Shown: positions 41,615-48,665 of the stretch, one piece after another
Layout of the letters: each line of letters begins with the position of its first letter
Position numbering within the stretch: position 1 is the stretch's first letter
Assembly (NCBI RefSeq): GCF_037137075.1
Contig: NZ_JBBBNV010000029.1
Span: 1-50,867, forward strand
Source: JBBBNV01 sp037137075
GTDB lineage: Bacteria > Bacillota > Bacilli > Paenibacillales > NBRC-103111
DNA: 50,867 bases
Direction of reading: 5' to 3'
Program-made: the position numbers and the translations under genes
The notes under the pieces: generated by a model
Database searches by the model: none
The model's input: the letters and a program-made list of their open reading frames with translations, nothing else
Told to the model about the DNA's origin: nothing

Positions 41615-41700
41615 TTGTTCACGTTCACAATTTTCACGTTGTAATTCTGCCGGGAAACGTATACCATGAACATTAGAGCGTGTTTGTTCACGTGAACAAA
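41615..41700. promoter_or_regulatory. Paired palindromic operators between GH105 and uxaC
   Basis: Site 1 TTGTTCACGTTCACAA (41615-41630) and site 2 TTGTTCACGTGAACAA (inside the perfect 18-bp palindrome 41683-41700) share the half-site TTGTTCACG. Centre-to-centre distance is about 69 bp, suited to looping. Such sites fit a LacI- or GntR-type uronate regulator (ExuR/UxuR/KdgR-like); no such regulator gene is in the window. Confidence 0.7.
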
Positions 41701-41730
41701 ACTTTTCAAACAAAGGTGGAATAGGTGCTC

Positions 41731-43131
41731 ATGAAAAAGTTCCTCGACGACAATTTCCTGTTATCGAATGAAACCGCTGTTAAGCTGTATCACAACTACG
41801 CCAAAGAAATGCCGATTATCGATTACCACTGCCATTTGAGCCCGCAAGAAATTTATGAGAACAAAACATACAAGAATATTACCGAGGTATGGCTGTACGG
41901 CGACCACTACAAATGGAGAGCGATGCGCTCCAATGGTGTGCCGGAAAGCTTCGTTACCGGCGATGCAAGCGACTACGACAAGTTCCTTGCTTATGCCAAA
42001 GCAGTACCGGAAACGATCGGTAACCCGCTGTACCACTGGTCCCATCTGGAGCTGCAGCGCTATTTCGACGTGGAAGAGCTGCTGAGCGAGAAAACCGCTC
42101 CGGTCATCTGGGAGAAAGTAAACGCCAAGCTGAATAGCGAAGGCTTCGGGGCCCGTGATTTCATTACCAAATCGAACGTGCGTGTCGTTTGTACAACCGA
42201 CGATCCGGTCGATTCCCTGGAATACCATATCAAAATTAAAGAAGATACCAGCTTCAATGTGAAGGTGCTGCCTTCGTTCCGTCCGGACAAAGGCCTGGAA
42301 ATTAACCGTGCGACATTCCTGCCATGGGTAGCGAAGCTGGCTGAGGTTTCCGGTCAGGCCGTTACGAGCTTTGATGAATTCCTGCAGGCCTTCGAATCCC
42401 GTGTCCGGTTCTTCCACTCCGTCGGCGGTCGTGTCTCTGACCACGCGCTGGACTATGTTCCTTATGCAGAGTCAACGAAGGAAGAAGCAGCGGCGATTTT
42501 TGCCAAAGCGCTGAAGGGCGATTCGGTCAGCCTGCATGAAGAACAGCAGTACAAAACCTATGTGTATGTATTCCTTGGCAAGCTGTATCACGAGCTGGGC
42601 TGGGCGATGCAGTACCACATCAACGCGGCGCGCAACAACAACATCCGCCAGTTCGAGAACCTGGGCCCGGATACCGGCTTCGATTCCATCAATGACAGCG
42701 CAATCGGACAGCCTCTGGCACAATTGCTGGCCGCGCTGGACAAAGACGATACACTGCCAAAAACTATCTTGTACTCTCTCAATCCGTATCAAAACCACAT
42801 TATCGGCACAATCATCGGCTGCTTCCAGGGCGGCGGCATTGCCGGTAAGGTTCAATTCGGTTCGGCATGGTGGTTCAACGATACCAAAGAAGGCATGATC
42901 GCACAAATGAAGGCGCTGGCTGACCTTGGTCTGCTGAGCCGTTTTGTCGGAATGCTGACGGATTCCCGCAGCTTCCTGTCCTACACGCGCCACGAATATT
43001 TCCGCCGCATTCTGTGCAACCTGATCGGTGAATGGGTGGAGAATGGCGAGTTCCCGAACGATGAAGAGCTGCTGGGCTCCATTGTTCAAAACATCTGCTA
43101 CAACAACGCTGAGCAATATTTCGATTTCTAA
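41731..43131 (+). CDS. uxaC: Glucuronate/galacturonate isomerase
   Basis: The protein has 466 residues from ATG 41731 (AAAGGTGG upstream; GTG 41725 is an alternative two codons earlier). UxaC features: FLLSNETAVKLYHNYAKEMPIIDYHCHLSPQEI with the metal-binding HCH, WLYGDHYKWRAMRSNG, VVCTTDDPVDSLEYH, LPSFRPDK, and SRSFLSYTRHEYFRRILCN near the C-terminus. Full length for the family. It converts D-glucuronate to D-fructuronate and D-galacturonate to D-tagaturonate, the first cytoplasmic step after GH28/GH105 action. The later genes (uxaA, uxaB, kdgK, kdgA) are not in the window. Confidence 0.96.
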   Translation: MKKFLDDNFLLSNETAVKLYHNYAKEMPIIDYHCHLSPQEIYENKTYKNITEVWLYGDHYKWRAMRSNGVPESFVTGDASDYDKFLAYAKAVPETIGNPLYHWSHLELQRYFDVEELLSEKTAPVIWEKVNAKLNSEGFGARDFITKSNVRVVCTTDDPVDSLEYHIKIKEDTSFNVKVLPSFRPDKGLEINRATFLPWVAKLAEVSGQAVTSFDEFLQAFESRVRFFHSVGGRVSDHALDYVPYAESTKEEAAAIFAKALKGDSVSLHEEQQYKTYVYVFLGKLYHELGWAMQYHINAARNNNIRQFENLGPDTGFDSINDSAIGQPLAQLLAALDKDDTLPKTILYSLNPYQNHIIGTIIGCFQGGGIAGKVQFGSAWWFNDTKEGMIAQMKALADLGLLSRFVGMLTDSRSFLSYTRHEYFRRILCNLIGEWVENGEFPNDEELLGSIVQNICYNNAEQYFDF

Positions 43132-43175
43132 TCCGGGCTTACGAGTCCCCGGTCAGCCTGCAAGCTGTATTCCCC

Positions 43176-43218
43176 AAAGCCGTCTTCGCGCAACTGCTGC
43201 GCGCGGGCGGCTTTTTTA
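43176..43218 (+). terminator. Terminator after uxaC
   Basis: AAAGCCG...CGCGC / GCGCG...GGCGGCTTTTTT, with a T-run of six, 45 bp past the stop. Confidence 0.85.
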
Positions 43219-43319
43219 TTGGGATAGCCGGAAGCCGGCGGTAACTCTACCGAAACGTACACACCACCTGATTCATAGTTTCATAGAATACCCTATCACC
43301 GGATGAAAGGGGTAATCAT

Positions 43320-43790
43320 ATGGCATGTAGATGTTCCAAACCGACTACAGCGGGAAAAGCAGCAGTGAAGAAGGCTGCCAAAGGGGCCGCACGGTCCAAG
43401 GCAAAGGGGGTGGCCAAGAAGCCGGCTGCGAAAGCGAAGAGCCCAGGCATACGCCGAGTCAACCTGTCCGCGGTGAAAACACCGAAGATGCGTGTCGTTC
43501 GCGTGACACAGACGAGCACCACCCGGGATTTCTTTGGCTCCTGCGGGGCGACATATACGCTCGCGCAGCTGAATGGACAAGCGGCGATTTTCAATCTGAT
43601 CCAAAATGTGGGCAGCTGCAGCTTCGTGGTGTTCTGCGTGACAAGATCCGGCACCGTCATTTCCGGAACGGAGCATACGTTCTTGCCCAACACGCTGAAC
43701 GCCAAATACGGGGCTCCTGCGGGAACACAATTTGTACTGTTCCGTTGTTTAACTGGCGGCAGCAGCTGCGTCCTGCGGACTACGATTTAA
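43320..43790 (+). CDS. Basic Lys/Ala-rich protein with Cys-containing C-terminal domain, function unknown
   Basis: The protein has 156 residues, with an AAAGGGG RBS before ATG 43320. Residues ~10-45 are almost only Lys, Ala, Gly, Ser and Pro (KKAAKGAARSKAKGVAKK), like the tails of histone H1, AlgP or bacterial histone-like proteins. Residues ~50-156 form a separate, probably beta-rich domain with five Cys (FFGSCGATY, VGSCSFVVFCV, FRCLTGGSSCVLRTTI) and ACRC at the very N-terminus. A nucleic-acid-condensing tail fused to a disulphide- or metal-stabilised domain would suit a spore coat or core protein; this is inference. It is monocistronic. I do not recognise the family. Confidence 0.65.
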   Translation: MACRCSKPTTAGKAAVKKAAKGAARSKAKGVAKKPAAKAKSPGIRRVNLSAVKTPKMRVVRVTQTSTTRDFFGSCGATYTLAQLNGQAAIFNLIQNVGSCSFVVFCVTRSGTVISGTEHTFLPNTLNAKYGAPAGTQFVLFRCLTGGSSCVLRTTI

Positions 43791-43816
43791 CAAGGCGGAC
43801 AGGCCTTATGCGGAAG

Positions 43817-44064
43817 CCGACGGCTGTATGGCCGCGCTGGGGATAGCCCGTGGTGGCCTGCGCCGGATAATCTGGTTGGCCGCCGTCCCGAGGCGCTAGC
43901 CCCCGACGAGAGTCCGACGGCTGTATGGCCGCGCTGGGGATAGCCCGCGCTGGCCTGCGCCGGATAATCTGGTTGGCCGCCGTCCTGAGGCGCTAGCCCC
44001 CGACGAGAGCCGACGGCTGTATGGCCGCGCTGGGGATAGCCCGCGCTGGCCTGCGCCGATCCGG
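43817..44064. repeat. Tandem repeat, 2.5 copies of ~97 bp
   Basis: Units start at CCGACGGCTGTATGGCCGCG (43817, 43914, 44010). Periods are 97 and 96 bp, with only a few substitutions, and the third unit is cut at ~44064. They lie in a non-coding region 27 bp after the basic-protein gene. The high identity implies recent expansion. Confidence 0.9.
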
Positions 44065-44116
44065 CTAGTAGCCGCCCAGAGACACCGCGCACGTACCCGG
44101 AGAACCGCACGGTTCG

Positions 44117-44156
44117 AAGGCCGGTACTACCTGTTTCGGCAGGTAGTACCGGCCTT
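44117..44156. terminator. Perfect 17-bp hairpin without T-run
   Basis: AAGGCCGGTACTACCTG (44117-44133), loop TTTCGG, and its exact complement (44140-44156). No poly-T on either strand. It may terminate transcription from the repeat region or the upstream gene, or be an element end. Confidence 0.55.
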
Positions 44157-44197
44157 ATCGTGATGCCCACGGGACAGCTTCGTGGCAAATCTACATT

Positions 44198-44278
44198 TTA
44201 TACACATCTGTGGATAACGGTTGTGGACAAAATCGCCTGAATTGTGGATAATTCTAAATTCGAATGGAGTTATTCACA
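44198..44278. other. DnaA-box cluster (five boxes in 81 bp)
   Basis: TTATACACA (44198-44206), TGTGGATAA (44209-44217), TGTGGACAA (44222-44230, one mismatch), TGTGGATAA (44243-44251), TTATTCACA (44270-44278). Two boxes read forward and three reverse. The density is like oriC or the DnaA-box clusters that titrate DnaA in Bacillus. There is no dnaA gene in the window. Confidence 0.65.
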
Positions 44279-44446
44279 CGATCATCGAATGACGGTGACG
44301 AGCGATCCGGAGGGTAAGGGGCTTGCTTTGGTATGAAAGCATGTTGTTTGACATCCTGTTCCTAAATGTTTCAGAGCTCCTGTTGCTAGCAGGCCTCCCG
44401 GATTGTTATGATGGGGATAACGAAAACAGGGAGTGGAGGGGAAAGC

Positions 44447-45148
44447 ATGATACAAGTGGTTCCGGCTGCGTCCCGGTACGCGTTCGATCGCGGCTGGCTG
44501 CGCGGCAATTACAGTTTTCCGTTTGCCGATTATCAGGACCCCGAGCAGAACGGCTTTGGCCCGCTGCGCGTATTTAATGATGATTGGATTGCACCGGGCA
44601 AAGGCTTCGGCGCGCACCCGCACGCGGATATGGAAATCGTCTCGGTTGTGCTTAAAGGGGAGCTTCGGCATGAAGATAATCTCGGCAACGTGGCTGTTAC
44701 GGGATTTGGCGAAATTCAGCGGATGTCTGCGGGATCAGGCATTATTCATACGGAGCATAACTCTTCGGAAACCGAGGAGCTGAGTCTGCTGCAAATGTGG
44801 TTTATGCCTCATACCCGCGGCTTGACGCCTTCCTATATGACCAGCCGCTTCGATACGGAAGCGCTGCAGGGACGGCTGCTTCCGATAGTATCCCACACCG
44901 CGGCTCCGCAGGTTGCCTCGATACAGCAGGATATGACCTTGTATTTGTCGCGCTTGTCGGCGGGAGAACAGCTGACCTATCAGCCCGAGGCCGGGCGCAG
45001 GACATACCTGTTCGTCATTGAGGGCGGTTTGACTATCAACGGGGACGCAGCGCTGGCAGTGCGGGATTCGGCGCGAATTACCGAGACGCCGGAGCTTACG
45101 CTTTCCGCTGACGGCGCTGTATTTTTCATGCTGATTGATTTGCCGTAG
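44447..45148 (+). CDS. Pirin family protein (YhhW/quercetinase-like)
   Basis: The protein has 233 residues from ATG 44447 (GGAGGGG 7 bp upstream; an earlier in-frame ATG at 44408 has no RBS). Bicupin pirin signature: RVFNDDWIAPGKGFGAHPHADMEIVSVVLKGELRHEDNLG, with metal ligands His57, His59, His101 and Glu103 (SAGSGIIHTEHNSS). The C-terminal cupin has TYLFVIEGGLTINGDAAL. Family members bind Fe and include quercetin 2,3-dioxygenases; the physiological role in bacteria is mostly redox or stress. It is followed 15 bp later by a small unknown gene, probably in one transcript. Confidence 0.92.
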   Translation: MIQVVPAASRYAFDRGWLRGNYSFPFADYQDPEQNGFGPLRVFNDDWIAPGKGFGAHPHADMEIVSVVLKGELRHEDNLGNVAVTGFGEIQRMSAGSGIIHTEHNSSETEELSLLQMWFMPHTRGLTPSYMTSRFDTEALQGRLLPIVSHTAAPQVASIQQDMTLYLSRLSAGEQLTYQPEAGRRTYLFVIEGGLTINGDAALAVRDSARITETPELTLSADGAVFFMLIDLP

Positions 45149-45163
45149 ATAAGGGGGCGCAGG

Positions 45164-45508
45164 ATGATGGTGGTGAAAGAAACGTTGCTCGTAAAGCACG
45201 CGGTCACCGGACGGATGCTGCTTGATTCGAAGCAAATGCCGCTGGTGTTTACGTGCGAGCAGATGGAGCAGGGCGGCTTCGTCTTTACTGTGGAGGTGCC
45301 GGAGTCGGCCGCAGCGATGGGCGAGGAAATCGTCCGTTTGAAGGAAGAGCTGAATGTATTCGTGTTCCGGGAGCCGGCGGGTCAGCCCGTACAAAAAACA
45401 TGGTTCTATGTGTATGACGGACCGGTCCGGTGGGAGCCTGCCGCCAGGCGCTTAACCTTGACGGCGAAGTCCTGCATCGCCTACGATCCGACCGACTACT
45501 TGGCGTAA
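45164..45508 (+). CDS. Conserved-looking small protein downstream of pirin, function unknown
   Basis: The protein has 114 residues, starting at ATG 45164 or 45167 behind AAGGGGGCGCAGG. It is soluble, has mixed alpha/beta composition and no signal peptide. Visible blocks are KHAVTGRMLLDSKQMPLVF and KTWFYVYDGPVRWEPAARRLTLTAKSCIAYDPTDYL. The 15-bp gap to the pirin gene suggests translational coupling and a related role. No family recognised. Confidence 0.65.
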   Translation: MMVVKETLLVKHAVTGRMLLDSKQMPLVFTCEQMEQGGFVFTVEVPESAAAMGEEIVRLKEELNVFVFREPAGQPVQKTWFYVYDGPVRWEPAARRLTLTAKSCIAYDPTDYLA

Positions 45509-45665
45509 CGATCGCGCGCGGGACGGGCTGCATCGACAGACTATGCCGATCGGTGCTGTACGGCCGCTGCCAAAGGGCGGAAGTAGAGAAGTAGAATGGA
45601 TGCGGGGATGGAAAGGATATACAAGCGGGTCCGGCTCGTTCGCAGGACCTTGTTCTTATTGCGAG

Positions 45666-45697
45666 GGTTGTCCAGTGCTTGCTGGGCAGCCTTTTTT
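45666..45697 (+). terminator. Terminator of the pirin transcript
   Basis: GGTTGTCCA pairs with TGGGCAGCC (two G-T pairs), followed by six T. It lies about 160 bp past the last stop. Confidence 0.65.
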
Positions 45698-45721
45698 GCC
45701 GGAATAAAGGTGTGTCGAGAG

Positions 45722-45787
45722 CCTGTGGCTCCACCGACGGATTGTCATGCAGCAAGCATTGCGCGTTGGGAGCTCACGTGGTGCGAA
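45722..45787 (+). repeat. Diverged copy of the 67-bp hairpin repeat
   Basis: TGTGGCTCCACCGACGG, TTGTCATGCAGCAAGCATTG, CGCGTTGGGAGCT and CACGTGGTGCGAA align along the whole element with scattered changes. The changes alter both hairpin arms, so this is an old copy. Confidence 0.75.
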
Positions 45788-45890
45788 GGTATTCCTGTCG
45801 TGCCACCGCAAGCCAATGTCAGCCAGGAATGAAAGCGTTTTTATTAGTACTTCCGTGTATAAAATGGAAAATTATAAACGATATTATGAC

Positions 45891-45919
45891 TTGACAGCAG
45901 ATGTAAGGCTGAGTAGAAT
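45891..45919 (+). promoter_or_regulatory. Promoter of the symporter gene
   Basis: TTGACA (45891-45896), 17 bp, TAGAAT (45914-45919), 53 bp before the start codon. Confidence 0.8.
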
Positions 45920-45972
45920 AAAACCACTGCATTAATTCCTAGTTTATTAATCGGGAAAGAAGGGTATTCACC

Positions 45973-47328
45973 ATGAACAACAATATGATCCACGCGATTC
46001 AGACCAACTGGGTGAGTCTGGTGGTCTCCATGATCGTCATTGCCGTGCTTTACGGCTTGGCCCGCAAACGGGTGAACTTCGGCTACCGCGTCCTGCTGGC
46101 GCTTGGTCTCGGGCTCGTGGCCGGGATTGTGTTTAACCGTCTCAAGCTGGATGCAACCAGCGTAAGCACCTTGGGCACCATCTATGTCAACCTGATTAAA
46201 ATGCTCGTCATTCCCTTGGTGTCCGTCCTCGTGATTTCGAGTATTACCTCCATTTCAAACCTCGGCCAGCTTCGCAAAATCGGGGTTAAAACGATCAGTT
46301 TATTTCTCGTCACAACCGGGATTGCTGCATTAATCGGCCTGCTGATTGCGCTGGCGTTCGATCCGGGCTCCGGCATTGCTCAATCGGTGCCGCAAAACTA
46401 CAAGCCGCGCGATATTCCGACGTTCTCGCAGGTTATTTTGGACCTGGTGCCAACCAATCCAATCAGTGATATGGCCGGCGGCAAGGTCGTGCCGGTGCTT
46501 GTCTTCTCGATTTTCGTCGCGATTGCAATCGTGCATGTCGGTACTAAGAGGCCGGAGGCTGTGCAGCCGGTGAAGCAGGTGATTGATTCCTTTGCTCAAG
46601 TCATGAACCAGGTTACCAAATATATTATCCGCCTGACGCCCTATGGCGTATATGCCTTGATTGGCGCCATGGCCGCCAAGTACGGGCTGGAAACGCTGCT
46701 GCCGCTGGTCAAGCTAATTGCGGCGACTTATGTGGCGCTGATCATTCATTTTGTTGTGACCTTCGGCGGGCTGGTGACCTTCGTGGCCCGGGTCAATCCG
46801 ATCAAGTTTTTCCGCAAGGCATATCCGACCATTGCCGTTGCTTTTACGACGCGCAGCAGCTATGCAACACTGCCGGTGAATTTGGAGGTGATCACGAAGC
46901 GTCTGCGAGTATCGCCGCGGATTGCAAGCTTCGTGGCTCCACTCGGAGCCACGATGAACATGAACGGCTGCGGCGGGGTTTGGCCGGCTGTCGTGGCGAT
47001 TTTCGTAGCGCGGGTGTACAATGTGCCGCTGAGCATCTCCGAGTACATTTTAATCGTGCTGGTGAGCATGATTTCCTCCATTGGCGTCGCCGGGGTTCCC
47101 GGGCCGGCTTCGATTTCGACAACCGTCGTGCTGACCGCCATCGGCTTGCCCATTGAAGGTATTGGTCTTGTACTGGCTATCGACGCGATTGTAGACATGG
47201 GCCGTACGGCTGTCAACGCTACCGGAACAACGGTATCGGCGCTGCTGGTAGCCCAGTCCGAAGGCGAATTCGACCGCGAGTCGTTTAACCGCGATGAAGA
47301 GGATCAGCTCGAGCTGAATCCAGCCTAA
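45973..47328 (+). CDS. Cation:amino acid/dicarboxylate symporter (DAACS; possibly TcyP-like)
   Basis: The protein has 451 residues, with GAAAGAAGG upstream of ATG 45973. It shows eight or more hydrophobic segments and the GltP/DctA/TcyP fold: GTIYVNLIKMLVIPLVSVLVISSI (helices 2-3), IPTFSQVILDLVPTNPISDMAGG, and the re-entrant hairpin AFTTRSSYATLPVNLEVITKRL (the Ser-rich motif). MNMNGCGGVWPAVVA corresponds to the NMDGT region, and DMGRTAVNATGTTV to the substrate-binding last helix. NGCGG instead of NMDGT is the pattern of cystine transporters such as TcyP, so cystine uptake is likely but not certain. It is monocistronic with its own promoter and terminator. Confidence 0.88.
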   Translation: MNNNMIHAIQTNWVSLVVSMIVIAVLYGLARKRVNFGYRVLLALGLGLVAGIVFNRLKLDATSVSTLGTIYVNLIKMLVIPLVSVLVISSITSISNLGQLRKIGVKTISLFLVTTGIAALIGLLIALAFDPGSGIAQSVPQNYKPRDIPTFSQVILDLVPTNPISDMAGGKVVPVLVFSIFVAIAIVHVGTKRPEAVQPVKQVIDSFAQVMNQVTKYIIRLTPYGVYALIGAMAAKYGLETLLPLVKLIAATYVALIIHFVVTFGGLVTFVARVNPIKFFRKAYPTIAVAFTTRSSYATLPVNLEVITKRLRVSPRIASFVAPLGATMNMNGCGGVWPAVVAIFVARVYNVPLSISEYILIVLVSMISSIGVAGVPGPASISTTVVLTAIGLPIEGIGLVLAIDAIVDMGRTAVNATGTTVSALLVAQSEGEFDRESFNRDEEDQLELNPA

Positions 47329-47352
47329 CTCGTCTGGCGCAGTAGAGGAGCA

Positions 47353-47410
47353 GCACCGCGCGCAGCTCCCAGCGCGGTGTTTCGCTGCATGACGGCGGTC
47401 GGTCGACCAC
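47353..47410 (-). repeat. 67-bp hairpin repeat, copy E, in the symporter 3-prime UTR
   Basis: This inverted copy runs from GCACCGCGCGCAGCTCCC to GGTCGGTCGACCAC. It lies between the symporter stop (47328) and its terminator (47429), so it is transcribed as part of that mRNA. The left hairpin arm has two bases fewer than copy C. Confidence 0.9.
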
Positions 47411-47428
47411 AAAGTATAGGATTCCCAG

Positions 47429-47458
47429 GCTGCCGGGATGTTTTCGGCGGCTTTTTTT
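47429..47458 (+). terminator. Terminator of the symporter gene
   Basis: GCTGCCG/CGGCGGC (one G-T pair) followed by seven T, 101 bp past the stop because the repeat copy intervenes. 47459-47662 shows nothing else. Confidence 0.8.
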
Positions 47459-47662
47459 CGAAGGGACTTCATTCGGATGTATTTCAATCGGGGCGCATAA
47501 CAAGGAGCCGGGGGTGAACAGAAGCGGACCCCGTACCATGTGGCACGGCCGGAAAGACGGTTTTGTACAATACATTCGGCCCAGGAGGGGAAAACGGCCC
47601 AGACACAGACGGAAACCCGGTCTGGCCTGGCTCCAAGCGCCTGTATGGTTACCCTGCTTTAT

Positions 47663-48049
47663 TTATTTTTCCCAAATTAATTTGGTGTCGGCCGTGTCTT
47701 TGCCTTGAACATATACTTGGCGAATGCTTGCCAGCTGATCACGAATGGAGATGTTGAAATCCCCGGTCGGATGAAATAAGCTTACCGTGCGGGTGTACTT
47801 GATTTGTATAAATAGCTGATGATCCTCTATGCGGTAGGTGTAGCCGCTGTAGCCTGCCGCGCTGCTTGTGGTTGTGCCGCGGACGGCAAGCGCTCCATCC
47901 GCTATGCTGATGTACCGGATAGCGATGAAATCAGGGCTCGCCGGGGTTCCGCGGATAAAGAGGGCGTAACCGGCAACGAGTAAACCAACGATACAAATCA
48001 TACCAGCGATGGCGGCGGCGAGCTTCTTCCGGTTGATTATCGAATTCAT
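47663..48049 (-). CDS. Membrane-anchored protein of unknown function
   Basis: The protein has 128 residues from ATG 48049 (AAGGAGA 11 bp upstream; ATG 48076 is an alternative adding nine residues). A basic N-terminus (NRKKL) is followed by one membrane helix (~11-33), then an outside domain of about 95 residues predicted mostly beta (FIAIRYISIADGALAVRGTTTSS..., QLFIQIKYTRTVSLFHPTGDFNISI, VYVQGKDTADTKLIWEK). There is no lipobox and no catalytic motif. Transcribed convergently with the symporter and divergently from blaI across ~190 bp. Family not recognised. Confidence 0.65.
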   Translation of the reverse strand: MNSIINRKKLAAAIAGMICIVGLLVAGYALFIRGTPASPDFIAIRYISIADGALAVRGTTTSSAAGYSGYTYRIEDHQLFIQIKYTRTVSLFHPTGDFNISIRDQLASIRQVYVQGKDTADTKLIWEK

Positions 48050-48182
48050 TGGGCCACGTTCTCCTTTTCCTGTCATGCGTTACAATTCAAATGCTGCTAC
48101 TATAGGTACGAAACAAATCGTGAAAGGTTAAACTTCATTCTTGAATGGTGGTTTAGGCAGCGAGGCTTCCGGCTGGGATCGG

Positions 48183-48219
48183 TTGACTTGGCGCAGCAAT
48201 ATCACTACAATTAGTAGTG
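48183..48219 (+). promoter_or_regulatory. blaI promoter with overlapping BlaI-type operator
   Basis: TTGACT (48183-48188), 17 bp, TACAAT (48206-48211). The dyad CACTAC-AATTA-GTAGTG (48203-48219) covers the -10 box. The half-site CTACA/TGTAG matches BlaI/MecI operators, so autorepression is expected. Confidence 0.8.
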
Positions 48220-48235
48220 TAGGTGGTGTTGACAC

Positions 48236-48661
48236 ATGAAAATTCAACGTTTCAAAGTGCACGAAAGCGGCTTGAACCGCTTTTTCGGACCGCTGGAAGC
48301 TAAAATTATGGAGGTTCTTTGGCATAGCGAAGGTCTGGCGCTGACGATCAAAGAGGTCCAGCAGCGGCTGGAGCAGGATCAGGAGAAGCCGATGAACTTC
48401 AATACGGTGATGACGGTGATGAACCGGCTGGTGGAGAAGGGCATTCTGGCCAAAAAGCAGGAGGGCCGCACCTCGCTGTACCGGCCGAAGCTTACGAAAA
48501 ATCATTTTCTTGAGACGCAGTCCAAGGAGCTTACGCACGAGCTGATGGAGGAGTTCGGCCCGCTTGTCGTAAGCCATATGCTTGATGCTCTGGAGGATGT
48601 TGATCCATCGCTGATGGAGAAGCTGGAGCAAAAAATTAAACAATGGAAAAAGGAACGGTAG
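48236..48661 (+). CDS. blaI: BlaI/MecI/CopY family repressor
   Basis: The protein has 141 residues. The N-terminal winged helix has LEAKIMEVLWHSEGLALTIKEVQQRLEQ, MNFNTVMTVMNRLVEKGILAKKQEGRTSLYRP (recognition helix NTVMTVMNRL), followed by a C-terminal dimerisation helix region (LTHELMEEFGPLVVSHMLDALEDVDPSLMEKLEQKI). BlaI proteins dissociate after cleavage by a partner M56 peptidase. That partner starts 4 bp downstream. The dyad over its own promoter and a near-identical dyad at 49531-49545 indicate a small regulon of this operon plus the DUF3105 gene. No beta-lactamase gene is adjacent. Confidence 0.93.
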   Translation: MKIQRFKVHESGLNRFFGPLEAKIMEVLWHSEGLALTIKEVQQRLEQDQEKPMNFNTVMTVMNRLVEKGILAKKQEGRTSLYRPKLTKNHFLETQSKELTHELMEEFGPLVVSHMLDALEDVDPSLMEKLEQKIKQWKKER

Positions 48662-48665
48662 AACC

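Noticed and set aside
41683..41700. Second parS candidate at TGTTCACGTGAACA
   Set aside because: It is two bases shorter than parS and shares its half-site with 41615-41630 between divergent uronate genes, so an operator is the better reading.
43787..44188. Minus-strand ORF with repeated ASAGYPQRGHTAVG
   Set aside because: The repeated peptide arises from the 97-bp tandem DNA repeat; no RBS and the composition looks like translated non-coding repeat.
45596..45935. Overlapping short plus-strand ORFs
   Set aside because: They run through a terminator and a diverged repeat copy, and none shows a domain.
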